This document shows, one piece after another, positions 12,971 to 25,154 of a stretch of DNA of 64,000 nucleotides. Source of the DNA: Selaginella tamariscina (lineage: Eukaryota > Streptophyta > Lycopodiopsida > Selaginellales > Selaginellaceae); assembly GCA_003024785.1 (NCBI GenBank), contig PUQB01000058.1:1267722-1331721 (forward strand), read 5' to 3'. The position numbers were made by a program, and so were the translations under genes. The notes under the pieces are model-generated. The model had not been told where the DNA came from. It saw nothing but the letters and a program-made list of their open reading frames with translations, and made no database searches. Numbering within the stretch: position 1 is the stretch's first letter; each line of letters starts with the position of its first letter.

Positions 12971-12975
12971 TTTAG

Positions 12976-13849
12976 GTTTGGAGATTCACTTACAACGGCA
13001 AACAACAACAGTGTTGCAGCAAACGTTTCCTTACTGTATCACATACGGCATGCCCACTGGTAGATACTCATATGGTTGACTTTCTTGCTCAGAAGCTTAA
13101 CCTGGGTGATCTCTCGGTTCCACAATGGCAGTCACTTCACGGGTCTCAACTTTGCCTACTCTGGTGCCACAGTGACTACAATCCCGGCCAACCCGTTTGC
13201 AAGTCCCCACAACTTCTCACTTCAGGTCCAAGATTTCCTTGATCACAAGCCAGCAATGGAGAGCAAATTTCCCCACCTGAACCAGAAGTCTCTACTTTCA
13301 ACCTGATGCTGCAAACTATGGGATTTGATGGGGAGGTGAAGCAACCGTCCCTGTGACAATCAAGGGTTTCACCTCGAACTTATTTAAGCTGTATGAGGCA
13401 TGTACTCCTCTTCAACATGCCTCCTGCCGATTGCTCCCCAGGCAAGCTTGATGCGTACCAGAATTTCTCATGGATAACACATGACGATTTTGGCTGTGGT
13501 GTCCAGTTCGGCGACCTTAATAACCAGCTTACAGAGATGCCAAGACAGCTAAGTGCAAACTATACAGATCTCAATGTGTAATACTTTGGATGGAATGTAG
13601 CTAGCAACGAGGTGCTCAAGAACATACAGACGTACAACTTCACCATTTCCAAAGGAGCTTGCTGTGGAACCATCCACATTAAATCAGTTCGACTGTGCAC
13701 TCTTTGGTTGTGCGGGTTCTTGACTAGACGATCTGCAAGGACCCGGAGACTTATATAACATTCGATGGAGTTCACCACACACAGCACTTCTTTAATGCTA
13801 CGACATATTTCAATGCGTTTATCACTCCCCCTGTCGTTCTCAAGAGTAG
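12976..13849 (+). pseudogene. GDSL esterase/lipase pseudogene
   Basis: Starting after an AG at 12975, the frames read FGDSLT..NNN (the GDSL block I with its serine), then VDFLAQKLNLGDLSVPQWQ, then after a one-base shift GLNFAYSGATVTTIPANPF, which is typical of plant GDSL lipases. Later pieces are NMPPADCSPGKLDAYQNFSW and a C-terminal FDGVHH segment that keeps the catalytic Asp/His region, ending at a TAG (13847-13849). The parts lie in at least three frames with internal stops near 13065, 13303 and 13578. I see no clear G-x-N-D block III, and exon 1 with the signal peptide is missing. The family normally hydrolyses extracellular esters; this copy cannot. It interrupts the TPD1-like cluster. 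Confidence 0.75.
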
Positions 13850-13859
13850 ACGTCACGTT

Positions 13860-15326
13860 CCCTCCCCTCAGTTGAACTGATCTGAGTTTACAGAAGTTGA
13901 CAATGTAACTGTCTGATAGACAACTCGTCTGAATTGAAAGCTCCCTTTAATTTCTCTCTTTTAAAAAACTCCTTGTAACTTCTCTCTTTTATAAAAGGAA
14001 AGTTTTAATAACATTGATAATATACGTTCACCTGTTTGTATATTCAACAGTTTTATCTCATGTTGAATTCACTCAAGATCTTACACCAATACACCGTCTT
14101 ATTGGAGATTAGCTTCTCTCAGAAGAATCATCTTAATTTAGTAGAGCACAAAACTGTGGGATTTATAGAGCTGTTTATCAAAGACTTCCTTTTGACCTGA
14201 CAATGGTAGCTCAGCACACATAATGGCTATAGCAATATATAGATACAAGTCTTGGAACTATTGCACTTGTTACCATACTAGAAAAGTGTTACGGACATTG
14301 GCATGAAAACCCAACCTGAAACATTTGAAGGACTGAATACATACATGTGCATGCAACATATTCACGATCATCACCAGAATAGGAAGCTCCACAAGCATGA
14401 TGGTTTTATGTTAATTGCTGTTTTTATAAAGTTTTTGGCCCTGTAGGCTTGGCTCTTATTCACATGCTGAACTATCCCACACAGGATTGTATCTATCCCA
14501 TAACCTTAAGATGTTTTGTTAGACTTTTATAATTTTATTTTTAATTTTGAATTATATATAAATATCAAAGAAAGAAAATATGTTTATTATTCAACGAAAT
14601 GAATTTTGCCCATTCAGACTTATTATCTTGTTGAAAAAACTATTTCATAGAAAATAAACTCACATAAGTAAACATTTGAAAATTGAATTATATTGACATT
14701 CATACTTTTATTATAATTATCTATTATTCTTTAAATATTAAAAAATAATAAGTTAATTTATATAAATTTTTTAATAGAAGTATAAAATCAAATGTTTAAA
14801 ATTTTAATAATGTATAATTCTTTATTTTTTTTTCAAAGTATATAGTTTTATATGTAACCTTCATTTATAATATATGAGAATATATATATATATATATATT
14901 ACATTTAACATATTTTGAGTTAAATTTTGATTGCATTTTGATTATTCTGATAATAATATTTGATTTTACTCATATATATTCATTCCAAACATAGACATGA
15001 ATTATAATTATTAATCTTTACTTTAACCTTAGTTATAATTGTTACTCTGGTACTTTAACGTGAACATAGGTATTTAGAAATGCTCTTGTTGGGTCCATTG
15101 ACTTAGGGACATGTGAAGGCAACCCCTGTTTAATCCTAGTCATCATCTTCACACCCTATTGTTTATGTATTTGTACATTCTACATATTTATTTTGATATG
15201 TATCATACGACAATCATAAACAAGAGTATTAATCTTGTTCAATCCTGGGAATCCTATTCATCATCCTCTTACCTCCTGCGTTTGTTTTTAAAGATTTTAT
15301 TTATACTTTTATTAAAAAGGGCCTTG

Positions 15327-15369
<43 letters not shown>

Positions 15370-15570
15370 TACTACAAATGTATTTAGAGTTATGGTACAA
15401 ATCTTGAGTAGCTTATGTTTTTAAAGTTTGTTTTATAGTCATTAGCCTTTAATATAGCAAACAACTATACAAAGAATGTTTTAAAAAGAATTACAAAATC
15501 ATATTGATAATAATAATTTCTATTCAACAGTAGAAATGAAAGAAAAAACACAGAATCTTAAAAACACGTA
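13860..15570. other. AT-rich intergenic DNA
   Basis: There is no coding frame. It includes an (AT)n tract at about 14880-14900 and a longer one at about 15329-15367. Nothing else stands out. Confidence 0.5.
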
Positions 15571-15575
15571 GTGGT

Positions 15576-16027
15576 CTACTTGCAGAAATCAGCATACTTG
15601 TAAACAATGGGAATTTGAGTGGGAGCAGTGTACATGAAGAAGTGCCATTCACCCTGATGAATTTCCCTTCCACCCATGACAAGACAATGCCCAGGAGAAA
15701 CAACTGTAAACACATCTGGGTCGATAAGAGGTGTGGTGGGGAAGTTATCACATGTTACATGGAGCTCCTTCACTGGCACCAAGACATGAGTTGCGGATTC
15801 CCACTTCATAAGTGTAGAGATCGCCCTTCTTAGCCACAAGAGTTTGTATGATGTATATATCCCACTTACCACATTCACGGGGCATAGGCTGACCTGTGTC
15901 AATTTGAGACAATTAGACAATTTCCACAACACTCAAATACAAATATACAAGAAGAAATTCAATATGTTGTACAACACCCAGAACTAGAATAAACATGAAG
16001 ATGAAGAAGGTCCGCCGACTTTGCCAT
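15576..16027 (-). pseudogene. TPD1-like copy 3, frameshifted
   Basis: It reads on the minus strand. Exon 1 starts with an ATG at 16027-16025 (MAKSADLL) and then needs a one-base shift to reach the hydrophobic FIFMFILVLGV segment. The phase-1 intron ends at 15894, and exon 2 (15576-15893) begins GQPMPRECGKWDI and reads to a RNSCL cysteine. There a second shift is needed to enter the open frame VTCDNF, PGHCLVMGGREIHQGEW and ADFCK, with a TAG at 15576-15578. The exon structure and intron phase match the intact copy, so this is a true paralogue. Two independent frameshifts make a functional product unlikely. Confidence 0.75.
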
Positions 16028-16070
16028 GGCAATAACCTAAATTCTGTGTTTAATTAGGGCACAGACAAAC

Positions 16071-16104
16071 TATTTATATATGGATTCTTCGTGAGATCCA
16101 CGTG
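16071..16104 (-). promoter_or_regulatory. TATA box and G-box of the third TPD1-like copy
   Basis: Reading on the minus strand, CACGTG (16104-16099) is followed by TATAAATA (16078-16071), about 45 nt before the ATG at 16027. This is the third occurrence of a CACGTG motif directly upstream of a TPD1-like copy in this window. Confidence 0.45.
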
Positions 16105-16109
16105 TTGTT

Positions 16110-16925
16110 ACCGTGTGATTTCATATAGGTGCAATGAGACTTATAAAAAAACTAGCTAAGTGGCTAAAGTAAGAGATTCATTTTATTAAGAAATTCTGGG
16201 TTAGAATCAAGAAAATAATAAATATAAAAACTAATTTTTTTTAGTTTTAATAACTGAGATATAAATAAGTTAATATTACGACTCTTAATAGATATCATCA
16301 AACATTCATTACATACAATTGATAAGTTTATTACATACTACCGATATTTAGTTATTTAAGTAATTCCTCTAACACGCACATAGACAGGATCCCGGAGTTG
16401 AGGAGTAGTTCATCATCTTCTTGACAAAAACTACATGTTTTCCATAAGAATTATTGACACATAAATATGAGATAAGTACATATCATCAGTGAGTGCATTA
16501 GCTTTTAATCTACATAGATACCTTGTGTGTATATTAAGTAAAGAATCTTATTTTAATATGGTATGCATGCACATATGTATAGGGGATATAGGGGATAATT
16601 GACACACAGAGTTCCTCAAACAATTATATATCATATCATATAACATGTGTGTGTGTCTTATTTATATCTTACGTGTACAATGTATGTACAGAATAGATTA
16701 TGATGTATATGTGAGTCTTCGTGTGCTTGTATGAGAGAGAGAGGACTACCCATATGTATGTTAGAACATAAATAATAGAAAATTTTATGCAAATAAATAA
16801 TAAAGAACAAATCTTGAAATGAATACATGGATTAGAGTTTAGTAAAACCTTGCACTCTGGACACACATGATGTGTGTGTGTAGGGCGAGTTCTCATGTCC
16901 ATCCTAGTACAAAACAGATGTATTA
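16110..16925. other. AT-rich intergenic DNA
   Basis: This has no recognisable coding frame. There are short TG runs near 16647-16655. The minus-strand frame ending near 16669 overlaps the decayed TPD1-like copy 4 and is not treated as a gene. Confidence 0.4.
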
Positions 16926-16929
16926 CTTT

Positions 16930-17470
16930 ATGGTTGAAGAAGAAGTTGGACCCAAACTCATAATGCATTCATCATGTCCAATAACATGTCACACATTAGG
17001 AAAATCTAGAGTGATATATATGAAGATTTCTAATTGAGCATCCAAAACAGAAGTTATGGATGCTCACTCTGTATCGTAGGATCTTAGGACACCAGTGTAG
17101 TTGGTGAGGAGAAATTGCTCAATGTTTATGTGGTTGCCATTGTATACTCCGCCACCTTGCTGGTGACATGCATCAGAATTGCCATGTAAGTATTCCCATA
17201 GCTTCCCACAAATTCATGTGAGCAACCCATAATAAATCAGAAAATTAAATACCACACAGAAGCTAAGCAAAGATCTCGACTGCCACACTAGAGACATACC
17301 CACAACAAGAAATACACACAAATCCTATAACATACTTAGCTAATAAGGCTTCTCAAATTTATTAAGAAAGAACCACGGGAGGGGGAAGGAGGGAGAGACC
17401 ATAGCTACCCATCAACACAACCCACATATACTAGAGAGGCCAAATCCAATGGGCAGTTAAGTTTTACACT
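16930..17470 (-). pseudogene. TPD1-like copy 4, heavily decayed
   Basis: The reverse complement of about 17010-17190 aligns base for base, with scattered changes, to exon 2 of copy 2 (10585-10715), including the GGTGGCGGAGTAT and TAACTTCTGTTTTGG phrases. Homology continues on both sides: the intron of copy 2 (10390-10590) resembles about 17200-17450, and the 3' part resembles about 16930-17000. Stops are frequent and the cysteine pattern is lost. It forms an inverted pair with copy 2. Confidence 0.6.
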
Positions 17471-17539
17471 TATTTTCAAAAAACTTAATGTAAATTATGT
17501 AATTTAGGGTTTGAGGTAAAGTTTACTCAAACTATAGAA

Positions 17540-17584
<45 letters not shown>

Positions 17585-18170
17585 TTAATTTAAACTTTAC
17601 TTATATGAAGTTTATTTTTCCTTTCTGAACATTATACCTAAAAATTTCACAAAACATATTAATGTTTTTATTCATAAGTTTTCATTTCTGAGCAAAGGGG
17701 CATTGTACATTTCCAGTAGAAGCATCTAACCCACACATCTTCAATGGGCATTGGAAATTATGCATTCACCCCTTGTGTTTGTGATATAAACTTAATAGTA
17801 TTTAGTGCTAAAAGTAGATTTAATTTGATTAATAAATTTTTTATTAAGTTTCTTAACAAGGAGTGCATCTATTTGCACTAACAACATTGTCCATAAAGCC
17901 CATCTATACGGTTCCTACATTTTTAATAAAATTTATGTCAGCACATCTGTACGGTTCCTACATTTTCAATAAAATCTATGTATTGTAAATTATTTAACAT
18001 TCATACACAATGTTGTCTTTAGCACCAATGTGCCACTCTTGGCGTTAAGGACATGTACATTACGTAAAAATGTCCATTACACATTTAAATAACAATGATA
18101 AGGATATTTAGATGATGAATCGAATTGCACATTATTATACTTGTTTTTCTAAAAAAAATAAGAATGCTAA
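17471..18170. other. AT-rich spacer with TG/TA microsatellite
   Basis: A (TG)n(TA)n tract lies at about 17541-17585. A phrase 'CGGTTCCTACATTTT.AATAAAAT.TATGT' occurs twice, near 17909 and 17953, a 44-bp-spaced tandem repeat. I see no gene. Confidence 0.4.
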
Positions 18171-18171
18171 C

Positions 18172-19481
18172 TTAGGGTCTTACCTTAAGTCCTTAAAATA
18201 ACTATTCCAAACCTTAAAGGATAATCCGAGTAGACTTTAGGATTTTACCCCAAAAGACTTAGACATGTTTATGCTTTAACCCCACCAAAGTGACATGCCT
18301 TGCAAATACCCTACGACAGACCCATGGCATCATGACTTACTGCTTGAAGGATCACCCTCATCCGGGATCACAACCCTTTATGATGACAAGGGTACCCTGA
18401 ACCACAACTAGGCTTTGAGTGGCCAAGTCATACCCTAGTCCTGGGACTAGTACTTAGGACACGAGTGTGCGCCATAGGCAAACATGAGTGTTTTATTAAG
18501 TAAACTTCATAAGGCTAAGTTTGGATAATCTTAAGTACACAGCCTCACGAAAGGGCTCATGCTCTTAGTTACAAGACCTAACCTCCCTTGAGTTGATGTT
18601 CAAGGCTTAGCACCCTGATGTGAACACAAGCACGTTCGCTTATTAAAGTATCACAAACCCATGACATAACCCCAAAGGGCGTGTCTTAAGTGTCATGTGA
18701 CACTATTTCCAAGATATGGGTTATCCCACCTTAGGCCTTAACTCAAGAACTACACTTGGTGCCACAAATGCAGTTCACAAATGCTAACTCTATAACCCCC
18801 TTTGTGAATTGTTAGGAACATGGTAAAGAGACCCTGTCAACCAAGAACCCACTCCCATAGTTGGACAAGGACACGAACGTTCCCTACTTAGTTGCAAATG
18901 CTACTCTTAATTTGATGTGCAGGAGGAAGCTAGAGACATGTTTCAACCCTTTAACCCTTAAAACATGTATTTTGACAAGACCTTCCAAGCTTAGATTCAC
19001 CAACGTTAAGGATAGACTATTATACTACTTAATATATGTGACAACCCTGTTTTCATGTTTTGTGAAGTGGGCTAGCATGGATTATCATCCCCAATAGGAA
19101 TATAATTAATGAGTTTAATCGAATGACTCATCGACCCCTAAACCATAACATGAGGGGTTTAGGGCATGGGGATAGAACAACCCTAGGGTTAGGTCAACCA
19201 TAGGGGTGTTTCTACCTATATCCAACATGTCAAACTCATCAGAATCAACTAGGAACTTAATCGAGACAGAAAAAACTAAGGTAAAAGTTTTCTAAATGGA
19301 AGTGCTAACTTCATCTAGAGTTTCCTGTAAATACCTAATGACACCCGATCAGATCATCATTAAATACCCAAGTGCACTAAGTAGGTATGTTTCCCCAACA
19401 CCTAGAACTTGACAACATAGTTTAGTAGGTAACAACAATCAACGTCCAAAGTAAAGAGTAGTCAAAGTAAAATCTATGACA
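18172..19481 (+). mobile_element. 5'-truncated LTR of the solo-LTR family
   Basis: This region is collinear with the two longer LTRs at 28048-29814 and 32773-34619 but starts inside them, at a 'TTAGGGTCTTACC' phrase, and is more diverged. It ends with the family terminus CTATGACA at 19481. Shared landmarks include the GGACAAGGACACG segment (18863) and the CAACGTCCAAAGTAAAGAG segment near 19440. The 5' TGTCAGAG end is missing, so no target duplication can be read. Confidence 0.65.
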
Positions 19482-19489
19482 CATCATCC

Positions 19490-19765
19490 TCGATGTTGAG
19501 GATGGTAAATGGGCCCATAAGGTGTGAGTTTGATTTTTCATTGGGGTCATGCCCAACCTTTTACTAAAAAAAGAATCGAACTCACATCTTATGAGGCCAT
19601 ACACCATCCTTAGCACATGCAAGTTTAAACCTCTTTGGGCACATTCAATAATCTTTTGCTAAAAAGGAATTGAACTTGTAACCTTTTGGTGCCATGTAAT
19701 AACTTTTTATTAAAAAAGTAATCAAACCCGCAAAGGGTTAGATGCAATTTTTGCATTCAACTACT
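19490..19765. repeat. Degenerate interspersed repeat cluster, left part
   Basis: Several degenerate copies of a unit with the phrases CAACCTTTTATTAAAA, GAATTGAACTCACAACCTT and GAGGCCATGCACCATCCTT occur here, some with a TGAGTTCGAAT-like segment. The same units resume at 21000-21700, so this cluster appears split by about 1.2 kb of unrelated DNA. I cannot name the family. Confidence 0.45.
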
Positions 19766-20995
19766 AGTTGATTTGGCAAATACACTCTATTTATGGACAA
19801 ATAGAATTTCCAAGGGTTTGCTTGGTAGTTGCTTTTGGCATTCTTTGTTGTCTTCTTCCCCTATTACTAAGGCTTATTTTATATAGATTGTGTATTTGGT
19901 CATGCCTTCTTCTCTGGATTGTGGAGTTCTACATGTACAATGACAACTTGGTGAGTCTCAATAGTTATACTGCATGGGATTACTGCTTTGTCATGCTCTT
20001 TTGAAGCATTCCACGAGGGAGACTAGATTGTACTACCATCACCAACAAATACATGTATTGTAAGGATAATGTCTTCATATGGACCACTGCAAATAATATT
20101 TTATCTTTTGGCGAGTTGCTACCTAGATATAGCAATCTCCTTCTTGTATAAAGGGTTAGAGTGGTCTTGCAAGACAAGAAACTGCTACAGTGGACCTACA
20201 TGTTGCATTAAGATCTTTTGCATCTTTATGGTGGTTTTAATCTCAGCTACTCCACGAATTGAGTGGGAATCCAGTAGAAATTGAATGGGTCATGTCAGAG
20301 AAAACCTCCTTTCACAAGTGAGAATTCATGATATCAAAGTTGTTACTCAGACGGGGCAACATGGCTTTCATGGTAGTTCAAAGTCCAAGCTCACAATTAG
20401 ACACAAGTTTTGTGGCTGGCTTCTACTACTGGATAGCATTCTGGTTGGTTTGACTGCTAGGCCGGTTCCACTACTATGCCCATTTTGTCTTGGCAATGTC
20501 ATAAAAATTAAAGTCCATCATTTTTAGGAGTGCCATTCACCCCTTTTGTTTGGAAATCCCTATTTAGACTTAAGCTTGTAGCTCTTCTCGGATACATGGA
20601 TGCAACTTTTACATGGTACTTAGTCAAATATCTTTTAAAATGGCCATATACATATGCCTTAGGATGTATGGTTTTTACTTTAGTTTATCACATTATACCA
20701 TATTTAGCAACATAGAAACAATGTTAAACATATGAATATACTATCATTTAAAGATATGGTCATTACAACCATTTGAATCAATTTGATCTTATGCATATTA
20801 TAGAATTATATTATACATGAAAAGTAGGATCGATAACTAACATTTATACATAGTTGTGTCAGTAATAGAGATTTTGGCAAGCCATAAAAGGATGGTATTT
20901 TAATAACATAGTTTTAGGCACCATTAGAAAGTCTATGTTTTTTAATTATTATGTATAAATTTCCTTAGTTTAATATAATTACCATAATCAAACCT
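19766..20995. other. Unidentified block inside the repeat cluster
   Basis: This block lacks the repeat units found on both sides and may be an insertion. Short plus-strand frames (19768-20004, 20285-20527, 20530-20715) are Leu/Ile-rich and match no family I know. The last 300 bases are very AT-rich. No terminal repeats were found. Confidence 0.3.
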
Positions 20996-21715
20996 AACTG
21001 GGTCCATACACCAACCTTTTATTAAAAAACCTTCTGAAACCATACACCATCTTTAAAACCGAGGATGGTGCATGCATGACATTAAAAAGTTCTGAGTTCG
21101 AATTTTGTTTAGGCCATGTTCCAACCTTTTGTTAAAAGGAATTGAACTCACAACTTTATGGGCCTTTTATTAAAAGGAATCGAATTCACAACCTTATGAG
21201 GCCATAAGGGTGCATACATGGCCTTAGAAAGGTGCCAATTGAAATCTCATTCACCAACCTTTTAGTAAAAGAAACTTGTGACTTTATGTATAAGATAATG
21301 CACTAACCTTTTATTAAAAGAAATCAAACTCACAGCTTTATGGAGCCATGCACTATCTCAATGCCAAGAAGGGTGCATGCATGGCCTTGCGAATTTAAAT
21401 CTCATTTGAGCCATGCTCAACCTTTTATTAAAAAAAATCATACACACAACTTTATGTACGAGGTCATGCACCAACTTTTTATTGAAAAGGAATTGAACTC
21501 ATAGCCTTATGGGTTATACACGAACCTTTTATTAAAAGAAATCAAACTCATAGCTTTATGGGGCCTACACCATCCTCTGTGTCTAGATAATGCATAACCC
21601 CGTAAGGGTGTGAGTTCAAAATTTTTTTTAACAATAAGTTGGTGCATCGTCCAAGCGAGATTCAAACTCACAGCATGCACCATCCTTGATGCCAAGGACA
21701 TCTATTAATTATGTA
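20996..21715. repeat. Degenerate interspersed repeat cluster, right part
   Basis: At least seven units occur with the phrase CCAACCTTTTATTAAAA and an adjacent AATTGAACTCACA..CTTATG phrase, in the same orientation with variable spacing (for example near 21013, 21121, 21165, 21255, 21307, 21420, 21472 and 21524). Decay is heavy. Confidence 0.5.
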
Positions 21716-21889
21716 CAACACTATAATATAGTTGTGTGATACATAGTTTTAAGCCATGAACATGCTCGATGCCTAGGACAAGATTTTCTACTAATGGCAT
21801 GAAACATGTACGGAACGGATGTGATGACATGGTTATACGGACATGATGACATGGTTATACGGACATGATGACATGGTTGTACAGATGCT

Positions 21890-22185
21890 AACTTCAGCAA
21901 AGCTTTGGTGGATAGCGGAGCGAACGCAAACTTTATAATAAGAATTTTGCTGTCAAGCACGGGATTCGTCTACATCCTTTGAAGACTCCTGGTTCTGTAC
22001 GGGTCATTGATGGACGAAATATCAAATCTGGAGTGGTAATAAATGACACAGAGTTCGTTGAGGTTGTTGATTGCAGTGTTGTGTGCAACATCTCCTTCAG
22101 TGTTGTTTCTATTCCGGACTCTACGATTATCCTTGGTTTGCCGTGGATTGAGTTGGTGGATCTAGTTGGAGAGAACGTTTCATGA
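21890..22185 (+). pseudogene. Chromovirus aspartic protease region
   Basis: The frame reads a LVDSGANANF segment near 21908-21938, the D-S-G active-site triad of retroviral-type aspartic proteases, and later IILGLPWI near 22128, the usual second signature of Ty3 proteases. The enzyme would cleave the Gag-Pol polyprotein. A frame change lies between the two segments near 21950, so it is inactive as read. Confidence 0.65.
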
Positions 22186-22359
22186 ACAGTTTCCCAACTA
22201 TTTCAACTCCGGCCACACTCTTTGATTCCAATCCTGTTCCAGTTCCTCCTCCGCTTCAAGTCTCACATATCACCTTGAAGCAGTTCAAGAAAGATAGCCA
22301 ACATGACCTAGTCCGTGTTCGTGATCACAGTCTATCCCTGCTCTCTTAAGGATGTTTTG

Positions 22360-22990
22360 TTCTGTTCCTCCTGCCAAAGCATTATGCTGATTTCACAGAC
22401 GTCGTCGACAAAAAGAAAGCTTCTGCCTTGCCACCGCACCGTGAGTACGATTGTCCTATCGATCTCGTTGAGGGTAAGCAGCCATCCTCTGGTTCCATCA
22501 ACGGTCTCTCACCGACAGAGTTGGAGACATTGAGGAAATACATTAAGGAGAATCTTGTCACCGGATTTATCCGTCATTCGCGATCATTAGCTTGTGCCCA
22601 GTATTCTTTGTTTCCAAGAAGGATGGAAGTCTCCGGCTCGTGGTGGACTACGGATCTGAATAAGGTTACCATTCCAAACAAGTATCCTCTCCCACTCATC
22701 TTCGATATGCTCGAGCATCTTTCTGGTGCCTGGTATTTCACAAAGATCGATTTAAGAGGAGCGTACAATCTCATCCGAATTCGAGAAGGGGACGAGTGGA
22801 AAACAGCATTCCGTACACGCTACGGACATTTGAGTACGTAGTAATGTCGTTTGGCCTGACAAATGCACATGTTGTTCTCTAACACATGGCTAATGATATT
22901 TTCTGGGACTTCTTGGATTTGTTTATCATCATGTACCTAACGACATCCTAATATTTTTCAAGACTCGAGAAGAACATGAACGGCATGTAT
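22360..22990 (+). pseudogene. Chromovirus reverse transcriptase region
   Basis: A 137-codon open stretch (22428-22841) begins with [12 protein letters not shown] and carries [19 protein letters not shown] and [14 protein letters not shown], which contains the first catalytic Asp. After a stop at 22839-22841, the MSFGLTNA block (about 22844) is in a changed frame, and the position of the expected Y-x-D-D box near 22932-22950 is degenerate. The polymerase cannot be functional. Confidence 0.75.
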
Positions 22991-22999
22991 GGTTAGTCT

Positions 23000-23545
23000 T
23001 GGAAAAGCTTCGAAAGCACCATGTATGCCAAGTTGGAGAACTGCTCTTTTAGTTAGCAGTTTGTCAAGTTCCTGGGGTACATCGTTTCAACTGAAGGTGT
23101 TCACATGGATCCTGCAAAAGTCCGGACTGTATTGGAGTGGGAGAGACCATCAAATGTTAGTGACGTTCGATGTTTCCTGGGTTTGCAAAGTTCTATCGAC
23201 GTTTCGTTTAGATTTCTCCAAGATTGCATTGCCATTGATGAAGTTGACTGGCAAGGATGTTTCATTTGTCTGGTCCTCTGAGGCTGAGGAGGCGTTCGAG
23301 TTCCTAAAGAAGGCGTTCACCTTGGCACCTGTTTTTATCCATCCGACCCTGCGAAGCCATATTTTGTGAAAGTTGATGCCTCTGACTTTGTTATTAGTGG
23401 AGTGTTGTCCCATGAAGGTTCAAATCATCTTCTCCATCCCATTGCTTTCCATTCCCGCAAGTTCACTGCACCTGAATCAACTATGATGTCTATAATAAGG
23501 AGTTGCTGGTGATCGTCGATGCCTTTGAGGAGTGGTGCAGATTCC
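23000..23545 (+). pseudogene. Chromovirus RT thumb and RNase H region
   Basis: A QFVKFLGYIVS type segment near 23055 and SEAEEAFEFLKKAF (about 23277-23320) mark the connection between RT and RNase H. The RNase H start VDASDF lies near 23370, followed by HPIAFHSRKFT near 23440. Frame changes separate these pieces. Confidence 0.6.
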
Positions 23546-24180
23546 TTGAAGGTTCCCTACATGTGGTTAAGGTGTATTGTGATCACAAGAACCTCAGTAC
23601 TAGGCAACAACATGAGTTCTCAATTGGTGTCAGGCGCGATGGGCACAGTCTTTGTCCTGGTTCCGATATGTGATTATTCATGTCCCGGTTGTCTATATGG
23701 CAAAGCAGATACTTTATCTCGTCGCAGTTACTAGCTCTAATACCAAGTAAAATCCCATTTGATCACAAGAACAAACAAGTCATCATGAGCTCCAACCAGT
23801 TGTTGGTGAACGCGCTTTCCCGTTCTTTTGCTCCAATTGACACTTCATTTTTGGATTTAATCCTTGAAGGTTCCCTACATGTGGTTAAGGTGTATTATGA
23901 TCACAAAACCTCCAGTACTGGGCAACAACACAAGTTCTCAATCAGTGTCAGGCGCGATGGGCACAGTCTTTGTCCCGGTTCCGGTACGTGATTATTCATC
24001 ATCCCGATCGTCTATATGGCAAAGTAGATACTTTATCTTGTTGCAGTTACCTAGCTCCAATACCATGTAAAATCCCATTTGATCAACAAGAACAAGTCAT
24101 CATGAGCTCCGACCAGTTGTTGGTGAACGCGCTTTTTCGTTCTTTTGCTCCAGTTGACACTTATTTTTGGATTTAATTGA
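23546..24180 (+). repeat. Tandem duplication of about 318 bp in the pol region
   Basis: The segment from CCTTGAAGGTTCCCTACATG at 23546 recurs at 23864 and stays collinear, with a few percent of changes, up to about 24176. It covers the end of RNase H and the linker to integrase, including the phrase KADTLSR near 23703. The second copy has its own substitutions, so the duplication is old or was copied before insertion. Confidence 0.75.
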
Positions 24181-24299
24181 GAAAGTCTTCCTTAAGACAA
24201 GTTTACCATTGTCTTCAGGGTCACAACTATGAGATTATGTTACTTTCCATCTTCATAATGGGTTGTTGTACCACCACATGTAAATCTATGTTCCAGACA

Positions 24300-25150
24300 G
24301 AGAACTGAGGTTGCGAGCTATCCAACATTGCCATGACAACACAGCTGCGAGACATTTTGGCATTCGGAAGACGATCAAGCTAGTACAACGTGTGTTCTGG
24401 TGGCCTCGGCTTCGCATGTATGTTGAGAAATTTGTGCAATTTTGTGACACGTGCCAGCATACAAAGCTTCTTCGTCATCGACCGATTGGACTACTATAAC
24501 CTCTTCTATTGCTCAGCAGCTATGGTCCTCCATCACCATGGATTTCCTCACTGATTTACCGCCTTCTAGAGGGTTTGATGCTGTCCTAGTCATTGTTGAT
24601 CGGTTCTTAAAATGGCGCACTTTATTCCTTACAACAAGACATGTTTAGTCCTGATGCTATAGATTTGGTGTATCGGGAGGTGTTCCGTCTTCATGGTCTT
24701 CCTGATGAACTTGTCACTGATCCATTTCGGCATTCTGGCGGAGATTCCTATATCGGCTACGTATCACTGGGAAGCTGTCTACTGCACATCATTCTGAAAC
24801 AGATGGCCAAACAAAGTGCATGATTCAGACTCTGGAACAATATCTTCGATGTTTCATTTTTCATCTGCAAGATGATTGGGTCGATCTCCTTCATGCTGCC
24901 AAGTTCACGTACAACAACACGGCACACTCATCCATAGGTGTGTCGCCATTTTTCACGTTCTCTGGTGTTCATCCTTGCTGGTCCTACAACTTGCCCATGG
25001 TTCCTGGCCTTACCACTGCTACCGATGATCGTGTTGAACATCTCCAACAGGTCCATGAAAAGTGCAACATCATCTTCAATGCACTCGGGATTTGCAACAA
25101 TAATCTGCTGATCGTTCCCGTTCCTCTCTTCCAGCATTCATAGTTGGTGA
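24300..25150 (+). pseudogene. Chromovirus integrase region
   Basis: The open stretch 24311-24499 holds the HHCC zinc finger (H-x3-H after AIQHCHDN..., then C-D-T-C near 24445). [19 protein letters not shown] (24538-24600) carries the first catalytic Asp. A second Asp region, ELVTDPF, lies near 24708, and the region of the third acidic residue near 24800-24840 is out of frame. Host-range and strand-transfer activity cannot be expected from this copy. Confidence 0.7.
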
Positions 25151-25154
25151 CCAA

